A stretch of 34,474 nucleotides of DNA, from assembly GCA_002082305.1 (NCBI GenBank), contig LSNO01000062.1:1-34474 (forward strand), in the 5' to 3' direction. Made by a program: the position numbers and the translations under genes. Under the pieces are notes generated by a model, which saw only the letters and a list, made by a program, of their open reading frames with translations, did not search any database and was not told where the DNA came from. How positions within the stretch are numbered: the stretch's first letter is position 1; each line of letters opens with the position of its first letter. Source of the DNA: SAR324 cluster bacterium SAR324-CTD7B. Lineage in GTDB: Bacteria; SAR324; NAC60-12. Positions 15,044 to 22,771 of this stretch are shown piece after piece.

Positions 15044-15826
15044 ATGGCCAATCTGCTGAGTTATGATGCCAGTCAGCTACTGGCTTTTATTCTGGTACTG
15101 GTACGAGTCAGTGGAATAATCTCTACTGCACCGGTCTTTGGCAGTTCAAATATTCCACCCCAAATCAAGGTGGTTCTGAGTCTCATGCTGGCACTGATTC
15201 TCTATCCTTTTATTCCACTGATCACTGTTTATCCGGATCGTCCAGATCATTACATTATGCTCATTGCCAGCGAAATGTTGATTGGTCTGGTCCTGGGCAT
15301 AATTGCCCGATTTTTGTTTGGAGCAGTCGAATTTGCAGGAACAGTCATTGGATTTCAAATGGGACTGGGTATGGCCAATGTCTTCGACCCGCAGTCACAG
15401 GAGCAAATATCTCTAGTTGGAAGATTTGAAAATACAACTGCTACACTAATATTTTTAGCAATGGACGGTCACCTGATTGTTCTTCAAGCTTTGGTCAGGA
15501 GCTACTCGGTTCTCCCTCCGGGAGGTGCAAGTATCAGCAGGCCTTTAGTTGAAAATCTAATTGAACTTTCTGCAAGTGTTTTTGTTATCGGATTGCAGAT
15601 CGGAGCACCTCTGATTGTGGCTCTTTTTCTCGCAAATGCCGTTGTTGGACTTCTGGCACGTTCAGTGCCGCAAATTCAAGTATTTGTAGTCGGTTTTCCC
15701 CTGACATTAATGCTTGGTTTTCTGTTTCTGTTTTTCGGAATGCCCTTTTTTGCACAGGCAGTACATCAAATGTTTGAGAAGCTTGACACACAATTTTTTG
15801 AGGCCATCAAGTTGCTGGGTGGTTGA
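15044..15826 (+). CDS. fliR: Flagellar export apparatus protein FliR
   Basis: 260 residues, normal length. FliR is an inner-membrane subunit of the flagellar type III export gate with FliP and FliQ. The sequence shows repeated hydrophobic segments (about 10-30, 42-58, 68-98, 128-152, 170-200, 212-232) and the family-typical RVSGIISTAPVFGSSNIP, ARFLFGAVEFAGTVIGFQMG and SVPQIQVFVVGFPL stretches. It begins the flagellar block in this window: flhB follows after 106 bases. fliP and fliQ, which usually come right before it, are absent, as a terminator and the dksA-like gene precede. Confidence 0.96.
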   Translation: MANLLSYDASQLLAFILVLVRVSGIISTAPVFGSSNIPPQIKVVLSLMLALILYPFIPLITVYPDRPDHYIMLIASEMLIGLVLGIIARFLFGAVEFAGTVIGFQMGLGMANVFDPQSQEQISLVGRFENTTATLIFLAMDGHLIVLQALVRSYSVLPPGGASISRPLVENLIELSASVFVIGLQIGAPLIVALFLANAVVGLLARSVPQIQVFVVGFPLTLMLGFLFLFFGMPFFAQAVHQMFEKLDTQFFEAIKLLGG

Positions 15827-15932
15827 TTAGGATATAATGAAATTACAACAGTGCTTTTCTGGTAGAACGACCCAATGCACATTCGTTTTGTATTAAACAT
15901 TACAGTTAACAGCATCAGATTCTTGAAGACAA

Positions 15933-16997
15933 ATGGCAGAACAAGAAGGTCAGGAAAAAACTGAAGTTCCAACGGAAAAAAAGCGCAGGGAATCGAGAGA
16001 AGAAGGACAAGTAGCCTTTAGCAAGGAACTGTCTTCTGCAGCTTTGCTTGCCGGAATCGTGCTGACCCTTGTTGCCACCAGTCCCATAATTCTTGATGCC
16101 ATGCGGCAACTAATGTCCCAAATTTTTCGGGACCTGGCGCAAAGTGAAGAATTATCAATCGACAGTATTTTTACATTATCGGGAGAAATTCTTTCCATAA
16201 TTCTTCCTGCATTTGCACCTTTTGCAGCAGTAATTATATTTGTTGGAATATTTGCTTCCGTTCTGCAGGTCGGAGTCCTGATTACCTTCAAAGCAATTGC
16301 GCCCAAGTTTAACAAAATAAGTCCATTGACTGGCCTCAAACGACTTTTTTCGTCACAGTCACTGGCAGATTTTCTCAAGAGTATGGCAAAACTGATCATA
16401 GTAGGTTTTGTCGGATATTTAACCTACATTGAAAAAATCACTGAATTAAATGGACTTTCTGTTTCAACTCCAGAGTCCATTCTCAAATACAATTTTACTG
16501 TGGTAGCAGAAGTTGCAGGCAAGATAGTTCTGGCGCTTGTGGCAATTGCCATTTTTGATTATTTTTACCAACGCTGGCATCATGAGCAACAATTGATGAT
16601 GACAAAACAGGAAGTCAAAGATGAAACCAAACAAACAGAAGGAGACCCGCAGCTTAAAGCAAGAATACGTCAGATTCAGCGCGAGATGTCCAACGCAAGA
16701 ATGATGCAGGAAGTTCCGAAAGCAGATGCGGTGATCGTCAATCCAACCCACTTTTCTGTAGCCATCCTTTATGACAGGGATGTCATGACAGCTCCAGAAG
16801 TGATTGCAAAAGGGGCTGACCATTTAGCCCTGCGAATGAGGACAGTTGCCCGTGAAAATAATGTTCCCATCCTTGAACGACCGGAACTAGCCCGCGATTT
16901 ATATGCAAATGTAGAAATCGGCGATGATATCCCGGAACGATTTTATAAAGCAATTGCAGAAATTCTGGCCTTCGTTTACCGCCTCCGGAAGAGATAA
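15933..16997 (+). CDS. flhB: Flagellar export switch protein FlhB
   Basis: 354 residues. FlhB sets export specificity, switching from rod/hook to filament substrates after cleaving itself. Start MAEQEGQEKTEVPTEKKRRE is the usual Glu/Lys-rich head. Four hydrophobic segments span about 36-56, 84-115, 140-166 and 185-212. The cytoplasmic domain carries the self-cleavage site NPTH at residues 270-273 in VIVNPTHFSVAILYD, so switching should be intact. It lies between fliR and flhA, with a 158-base gap before flhA. Confidence 0.97.
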   Translation: MAEQEGQEKTEVPTEKKRRESREEGQVAFSKELSSAALLAGIVLTLVATSPIILDAMRQLMSQIFRDLAQSEELSIDSIFTLSGEILSIILPAFAPFAAVIIFVGIFASVLQVGVLITFKAIAPKFNKISPLTGLKRLFSSQSLADFLKSMAKLIIVGFVGYLTYIEKITELNGLSVSTPESILKYNFTVVAEVAGKIVLALVAIAIFDYFYQRWHHEQQLMMTKQEVKDETKQTEGDPQLKARIRQIQREMSNARMMQEVPKADAVIVNPTHFSVAILYDRDVMTAPEVIAKGADHLALRMRTVARENNVPILERPELARDLYANVEIGDDIPERFYKAIAEILAFVYRLRKR

Positions 16998-17155
16998 AGT
17001 TTTAGCAGTCCAGCTCCCCTCAAAACTGATTCACCCAGGTTAAGTAGAATATTTTTCAATATTTGTTTTTGGAGCAGTATTTGCAACAGGCACATCCGAG
17101 CGTTTCAGTTTTGAGACGCAGTAATTTTAACGACCTTCTTGGTAATGGATGACCG

Positions 17156-19246
17156 GTGGCCGCAGCAAGCATTCCCCTAAATAATATAGTCAGTAAGTCA
17201 GATGTCGTTCTCGCTGCAGGCGTGATGTCGATACTTCTGATAATGGTGGTTCCTCTGCCACTTGTAATACTGGATCTACTCCTTGCTTTAAGCATCACAG
17301 TCGGTGTACTCATTCTTTTTGTAGCGTTATTTACCAAAAGCTCTCTTGAGTTTTCCTCTTTCCCTTCAGTACTGCTAATTGCAACTATTTTCCGTCTTTC
17401 TCTCAATGTAGCTTCTACGAGGCTAATCCTGCTTGAAGGCCATAAGGGACCGGGTGCTGCAGGAACGATAATCAATTCTTTTGGCGAATTTGTAGTCGGC
17501 GGGAATCAAATTGTCGGAATCATCATCTTCCTGATTCTGGTTATCATTAACTTTGTTGTTATCACAAAAGGTACAGGTCGTATTGCGGAAGTTGCCGCAC
17601 GTTTTACTTTGGATGCCATGCCTGGAAAGCAGATGGCGATTGATGCGGATTTAAACGCAGGCTTGATCGATGAAGACGAAGCCCGTCAACGCCGTTCAAC
17701 CATCCAGCGTGAGTCAGATTATTTTGGTGCCCTTGACGGTGCAAGCAAGTTTGTGCGCGGCGACACAATTGCGGGCCTGATAATAACCTCAATAAATATT
17801 TTAGGTGGTCTGCTGGTTGGAGTCACCCAGTTCGACATGTCTGTCGGAGACGCATTTGATTCTTATGCAACTTTAACCATTGGTGATGGACTTGTCTCAC
17901 AAATACCTGCACTGATTATTTCCCTTGCGGCCGGTATTGCGGTCACTAAAGCTTCCGGTGATAATAAAATATCTGTGGATTTGCATACACAGATTTTCAG
18001 TAATGTTCAGGCGCTCTATGTTGTATCTGCGGTGTTGGTCTCTTTTTCGTTAATTCCGGGTCTGCCTATAGTTCCATTTATGCTGCTCGCGATTCTCACT
18101 TTCAGTCTGGCACAAGTAAGTAAACGTTCAAATGTGAAAATTGCAGAGGATGAGCATCAGGAAGAACAAGCACGTCTCCAGAAAGAAATAAGTGAAGAAC
18201 CGGAAGATATCGAATCACTTCTACCGATTGATATACTTGGCCTGGAACTGGGTTACGGTATGATCCCGCTTGTTGATGAAGAGCAGGATGGTGAACTGCT
18301 TAAACGGATCAAGGCTATACGTCGTCAAATAGCATTGGATTTCGGCTACATCGTTCCTCCGCTGCACATCAAAGACAATCTTGAACTATCTCCCGGAGAA
18401 TATTCAATTACGATAAAAGGAATTGAGATTGCCCGCAATGAATTGATGATGGGACATCACCTTGCCATGAAAACCGGAGATGTAGATGAGGAGATTCCAG
18501 GTGTGGATACAGTGGAACCGGCATTTGGATTACCGGCAATCTGGATTGCAGAAGAAGATGAGGAGCGCGCCCAATTTGCCGGCTATACAGTTGTTGACCT
18601 GCCTACTGTTTTGGCAACTCATTTGACGGAAGTCCTGAAGAATCATGCTTTTGAATTTATTGGTCGTCAGGAAACTCAGAAATTAATTGACTCTCATGCT
18701 GAATCTGAACCAAAAGTTGTTGAAGAATTGATCCCATCACTGCTATCATTAGGAGTGGTGCAGAAAGTATTGCAGAATTTGCTCAAAGAACTTGTTTCTA
18801 TCCGCGACCTTCATACTGTGCTCGAGACTCTTGCAGATGTTTCTCTGATTACTAAAGATCCTGATTTGCTGACCGAACATGTCCGCCAGAGTCTTTCGCG
18901 GCAGATTACCAGACAATATCAAACTCCGGACGGTTTGCTGCCTTTGATTACAATGAACCAGGATTTAGAGAATCAAATTGCTACTGCAATTCAGGATTCC
19001 GGACAGGGTGCATATCTTGGCTTGAATCCAAACATGGCACAGGCGATTATAAATGGTATCGATGGGATGATAGAACAATTTACCATCAACAATTATCAGC
19101 CTCTTCTGCTTTGTTCACCGCTGATACGCCCTCATGTTAAAAAACTTGTGGAACGTTTCATTCCTAATCTTGTGGTACTCTCTCATAATGAGGTGGCTCA
19201 GGATGTCCGTATAGAAGCTCTTGGTGTCGTAGAGTTGAGTGGTTAG
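17156..19246 (+). CDS. flhA: Flagellar export gate protein FlhA, GTG start
   Basis: 696 residues, normal length. FlhA forms the nonameric ring of the flagellar export gate and docks chaperone-substrate complexes. The N-terminal half has the hydrophobic segments and the conserved FIPEP-type loop region including FPSVLLIATIFRLSLNVAST and ARFTLDAMPGKQMAID. The C-terminal cytoplasmic domain (about 350-696) includes DILGLELGYGMIPLVDE and a terminal VVLSHNEVAQ. The start is GTG with weak GGA upstream; a nearby ATG (17145) is out of frame. flhF follows after 82 bases. Confidence 0.97.
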   Translation: MAAASIPLNNIVSKSDVVLAAGVMSILLIMVVPLPLVILDLLLALSITVGVLILFVALFTKSSLEFSSFPSVLLIATIFRLSLNVASTRLILLEGHKGPGAAGTIINSFGEFVVGGNQIVGIIIFLILVIINFVVITKGTGRIAEVAARFTLDAMPGKQMAIDADLNAGLIDEDEARQRRSTIQRESDYFGALDGASKFVRGDTIAGLIITSINILGGLLVGVTQFDMSVGDAFDSYATLTIGDGLVSQIPALIISLAAGIAVTKASGDNKISVDLHTQIFSNVQALYVVSAVLVSFSLIPGLPIVPFMLLAILTFSLAQVSKRSNVKIAEDEHQEEQARLQKEISEEPEDIESLLPIDILGLELGYGMIPLVDEEQDGELLKRIKAIRRQIALDFGYIVPPLHIKDNLELSPGEYSITIKGIEIARNELMMGHHLAMKTGDVDEEIPGVDTVEPAFGLPAIWIAEEDEERAQFAGYTVVDLPTVLATHLTEVLKNHAFEFIGRQETQKLIDSHAESEPKVVEELIPSLLSLGVVQKVLQNLLKELVSIRDLHTVLETLADVSLITKDPDLLTEHVRQSLSRQITRQYQTPDGLLPLITMNQDLENQIATAIQDSGQGAYLGLNPNMAQAIINGIDGMIEQFTINNYQPLLLCSPLIRPHVKKLVERFIPNLVVLSHNEVAQDVRIEALGVVELSG

Positions 19247-19328
19247 AACAAGAATAATTAAGCATAGTTTCAGGTCTTCAGGGATGAAAAAATTAAATTT
19301 AAAACAAAATTTGTAATCTGGCAATCTT

Positions 19329-20621
19329 ATGAATCTGAAGCGTTACCGCGTAAATAATATCAAAGAGGCTCTGAAATTCATCAAGAGGGACCTGGGATCT
19401 GACGCGATGATTGTTTCAACCCGTCAAGTTAAAGAGAACACGGGTGCTTTTGGATTGTTCGGAAAAACTATGCTGGAAGTTACTGCCTCCGCCAGTGAAA
19501 AGAAAAAGGACAACAGGTCCTCAGTTCCTGCCACGAAGGCACTTGAGACATACGGCGGCAGCTCTGAAACTTCAGAAACAGTTTTGGCTGATACTTTTCT
19601 TACACCACGTAACAAATCTGTGCTTTCAGTTAGAGATGAAACACGGAAGATGATGCTCCCAATTCAAAAAGAACTTCAGGGAATCAGGATTACTTTAGGA
19701 GATTTGAGCAGTCAGTCTGACGGTTTAGACAAGCATTTGATGGGTGAATTAAAACACGAGCTTGGAGAAATGCGGCACATGATGCACATTTTGGCTACCC
19801 ATACAGGCAGCATTACAGAGCCGGATCTGCCTGAAAATCTGCTGCTGCTTTATCAGCAAATGAAATTCAGCGGCATGGAAGAAAGATTTTCGAGACGCCT
19901 GGTTATGGAAGCACAGCTAAACATGACTACAGAGGATATAGAAAATTTTGCATATGTAAAAATTTTCATTGCCCGAATGCTGATGAAAATCATCAAAATT
20001 ACCAGAGGTATGGAAGGCCTCAAATCACCGCAAAAAATAGTTGCGCTGCTTGGACCGACCGGAGTTGGTAAAACAACTACTTTAGCAAAGATAGCCTCAG
20101 AACAAATGCTGAAATACAAACGAAAAGTTGCCTTGATTTCTGTTGATACAAACCATAGTTCTGCAGCTGAACAAATTCGCTCTTTTGCTAAAAAAATCAA
20201 GGCACCGTTCAGTGTTGTTAAATATAAAGCTGAAATGAACCGCATTATTGACAGCTATGAGAGTTATGATTCAATCATTATTGACACTGACGGCTGCTCT
20301 CAGCGTAACGAAAAGCAATTGTATGAAATGCGTGAAATATTTGACGAACGCGGTCGGATACATAATGCCCTGGTTCTGAGTGCAACAAGCAAAGACAGTG
20401 ACATGAGTGAAGTAACAAGGAAATTCGGCTGCATGCCAATTGACAGCATTATTTTTACAAAACTTGATGAAAGTGCTTCCTACGGTTCGCTCTTCAACCA
20501 TGCAATTCGTTTCAAAAAACCGCTCTCCTATTTGACAGTAGGACAGAAAGTTCCAGAAGATATTGAGGTAGCCTCAAGGGAACGTTTGGTAGATTTACTG
20601 CTGAACATTTCCGGAACCTGA
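19329..20621 (+). CDS. flhF: Flagellar SRP-type GTPase FlhF, altered G2/G3 motifs
   Basis: 430 residues. FlhF is an SRP-like GTPase that sets the site and number of polar flagella. The basic N-terminus (MNLKRYRVNNIKEAL), a long linker, the N-type helices and the GTPase domain are present. The P-loop GPTGVGKTT (242-250) and the guanine motif TKLDE (377-381) are intact. The motif usually read DTYRIGAVEQL is DTNHSSAAEQI (from 273), losing the Arg, and the usual DTAGR is DTDGC (319-323). GTP hydrolysis may be changed. fliA begins 16 bases after the stop, with no flhG between. Confidence 0.94.
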   Translation: MNLKRYRVNNIKEALKFIKRDLGSDAMIVSTRQVKENTGAFGLFGKTMLEVTASASEKKKDNRSSVPATKALETYGGSSETSETVLADTFLTPRNKSVLSVRDETRKMMLPIQKELQGIRITLGDLSSQSDGLDKHLMGELKHELGEMRHMMHILATHTGSITEPDLPENLLLLYQQMKFSGMEERFSRRLVMEAQLNMTTEDIENFAYVKIFIARMLMKIIKITRGMEGLKSPQKIVALLGPTGVGKTTTLAKIASEQMLKYKRKVALISVDTNHSSAAEQIRSFAKKIKAPFSVVKYKAEMNRIIDSYESYDSIIIDTDGCSQRNEKQLYEMREIFDERGRIHNALVLSATSKDSDMSEVTRKFGCMPIDSIIFTKLDESASYGSLFNHAIRFKKPLSYLTVGQKVPEDIEVASRERLVDLLLNISGT

Positions 20622-20637
20622 GGAATGAGTAAATATC

Positions 20638-21399
20638 ATGCCCACCAAGCAAAATCCCTATACTGAAAAAACTCAGCAGAGCAGGGAAGATCAACTCATA
20701 AAACATGCCCCGCTTGTCAAAAGAGTTGTGACTAGAATGGCCGCCCGTTTTCCACCAGGAGTAGACCAGGAAGAACTGTATCAAGTTGGTATGATTGGGC
20801 TCTTGGATGCAGTGGATAAGTTCGATCCCACCAGAGATGTTAAGTTTAAAACATACGCTGAATTCCGCATCAAAGGGGCAATTCTTGATGAACTGCGTAA
20901 AATGGACTGGGTGCCGCGTTCGGTTCGTGCCGACACCAATAAACACAGCTCTGCATGGAGGGAACTGTCTTTTGAACTTGGCCGTGAACCCAGTGACCAG
21001 GAAATGGCAGGGCAGATGAAAATGAGTATGGATGAATATTACGAATTCATCCGCAAGGCCAGCCCCACCCCTTTAATATCCATTGAAGAATTCAAAGGTT
21101 ACTCCAATGAGGAAGACAGTGTCAGTTTACTGGAAATCCTGTCTAAACCTGGAGAAAAAGATCCCTTTTCCATACTGTCATTGCAGCAGATGAAAACCAA
21201 ATTGGCTGAAGCAATTGGTCAACTGGAGGAACGGGAACAGATGGTGCTGGCTCTGTATTATGAAGAAGAAATGAACTTGAAGGAAATAGGAGAAATTCTG
21301 GGTGTAATAGAGTCCAGGGTATCACAAATCCGCTCAAAAACAATACTCAAGTTGCGTGCTAAACTGCGGATTATGACCAAAGACGGGATGGAAAATTAA
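20638..21399 (+). CDS. fliA: Flagellar sigma factor FliA (sigma-28)
   Basis: 253 residues. Directs RNA polymerase to late flagellar and chemotaxis promoters. Region 2 appears as HAPLVKRVVTRMAARFP and YAEFRIKGAILDELRKMDWVP, the sigma-28 hallmark. Region 3 is around ELGREPSDQEMA, and region 4 is LEEREQMVLALYYEEEMNLKEIGEILGV with ESRVSQIRSKTILKLR as the recognition helix. GAGGAA lies about 14 bases before the ATG. It sits directly behind flhF, so it is probably co-transcribed with the export genes. Confidence 0.96.
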   Translation: MPTKQNPYTEKTQQSREDQLIKHAPLVKRVVTRMAARFPPGVDQEELYQVGMIGLLDAVDKFDPTRDVKFKTYAEFRIKGAILDELRKMDWVPRSVRADTNKHSSAWRELSFELGREPSDQEMAGQMKMSMDEYYEFIRKASPTPLISIEEFKGYSNEEDSVSLLEILSKPGEKDPFSILSLQQMKTKLAEAIGQLEEREQMVLALYYEEEMNLKEIGEILGVIESRVSQIRSKTILKLRAKLRIMTKDGMEN

Positions 21400-21418
21400 C
21401 AAAATTCGAAATGCAGAA

Positions 21419-21670
21419 ATGCCGAGTGACACATCCTCAATTGCACAACTGATTCAGGAAATGGTTGATCAGCAGCGGTCCAAAGTTCTCAAAGTTGCAC
21501 GCGAACTTGTAGCGGATGCAACTCCGGAAGACATCCGCAACCCCCAGGATTTTCCGGAACTATCCACAGACGCTCTTTTCAACTACGAGGACGGCATCCT
21601 CACCGGTTACCTTTCTATGCAGACCGCTCTGCGCAGCCAGGAAAAAAATGAAAGCAATGGTCTTGAATGA
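21419..21670 (+). CDS. Small protein of unknown function after fliA
   Basis: 83 residues, unrecognised. Acidic, mostly helical, no membrane segment or signal peptide: a Gln/Val-rich first helix (SIAQLIQEMVDQQRSKVLKV), then ELVADATPEDIRNPQDFPEL and a final LSMQTALRSQ. It begins 19 bases after fliA and its last 23 bases overlap the alcohol dehydrogenase start in another frame, so it reads as a link in the same run of genes. The short length leaves some doubt, but spacing and reading direction favour a real gene. Confidence 0.6.
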   Translation: MPSDTSSIAQLIQEMVDQQRSKVLKVARELVADATPEDIRNPQDFPELSTDALFNYEDGILTGYLSMQTALRSQEKNESNGLE

Positions 21671-22676
21671 ACTCTGCGGACTCGAAGAAAATCAGGCTCC
21701 GTTGGAACTGACAGAACTGCCAGATCCCATCCCATCAGCGAATGAGATTTTGATCAGGGTTTCTGCCTGCGGGGTTTGCCATACCGAGTTGGATGAGATT
21801 GAGGGGCGAACACACCCGCCGCGTTTGCCAATTGTACTGGGACATCAAGTGGTTGGCCGGATCGAAGCAACCGGAAGCGAAGCTAACACCTTCAGAATTG
21901 GAGATCGTGTCGGTATCGCCTGGATTTTCTCTGTCTGTGGAACATGCAAGTTCTGTCTGGCAGGCAATGAAAATCTATGTCCGGATTTCAAAGCTGCCGG
22001 TAGAGATGCAAATGGAGGATATGCCCAGTATATGAAAGTAGCAGAAGGCTTTGCCTATCACATTCCCCACTTTTTTAACGACTCTGAGGCAGCTCCCCTG
22101 CTGTGTGCCGGTGCAATTGGTTATAGATCCCTGAGATTGTCCGGTCTCAAGGACGGACAGAATCTGGGTCTTACCGGATTTGGGGCTTCCGGTCACCTGG
22201 TTCTGAAGATGGTGAAACATCAGTATCCGAATACAAAAGTTTTTGTCTTTGCCAGAAGTGTGAAGGAGAGAGAGTTTTCCGGTAAACTTGGCGCTGTTTG
22301 GTCAGGGGATATTGAAGAGGACTCACCGGAAAAACTGGACTGCATAATAGACACCACACCGGCATGGTTATCTGTAATTGAATCTTTGAAAAATCTTGAA
22401 CCAGGAGGGAGACTGGTCATCAACGCGATTGGCAAAGAAGAGGCGGATAAGGAATCTCTTCTGGGCCTGGACTATCCCGTCCATTTATGGCTGGAAAAGG
22501 AAATCAAAAGTGTTGCCAACATATGTCGAAAAGACGTGAGTGAGTTTCTGGCACTGGCGGCCGAAATGCGAATCAAACCCGAAATTCAGGAATTCGCATT
22601 AGAAGATGCAAACGAGGCTTTGGTTGAACTCAAGACGAGGAGAATCAGGGGGGCAAAGGTTTTGAAAATCGATTGA
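21648..22676 (+). CDS. Zinc-dependent alcohol dehydrogenase (MDR superfamily)
   Basis: 342 residues from the ATG at 21648; the frame is open further upstream but that part does not look like the family. Oxidises alcohols or reduces aldehydes with NAD(P). The catalytic zinc ligands are Cys44 (CGVCHTEL) and His66 (LGHQVVG, with Gln for the usual Glu, a variant I know from this AdhP-like subgroup). The structural zinc is held by Cys97, Cys100, Cys103 and Cys111 (CGTCKFC...LC). The cofactor fold has GFGASGHL. The substrate is not known. It overlaps the preceding small gene by 23 bases and may be the last gene of the flagellar run by chance of position. Confidence 0.92.
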   Translation: MKAMVLNELCGLEENQAPLELTELPDPIPSANEILIRVSACGVCHTELDEIEGRTHPPRLPIVLGHQVVGRIEATGSEANTFRIGDRVGIAWIFSVCGTCKFCLAGNENLCPDFKAAGRDANGGYAQYMKVAEGFAYHIPHFFNDSEAAPLLCAGAIGYRSLRLSGLKDGQNLGLTGFGASGHLVLKMVKHQYPNTKVFVFARSVKEREFSGKLGAVWSGDIEEDSPEKLDCIIDTTPAWLSVIESLKNLEPGGRLVINAIGKEEADKESLLGLDYPVHLWLEKEIKSVANICRKDVSEFLALAAEMRIKPEIQEFALEDANEALVELKTRRIRGAKVLKID

Positions 22677-22771
22677 GCCGCTAGGGGTGAAAACTCCAAT
22701 GCCCGCATAATTGCTGCCGCAAAGAGAAACCCGGAGATGAGCGAAGGGTTCAGAAATGTTCAGATCTACAT

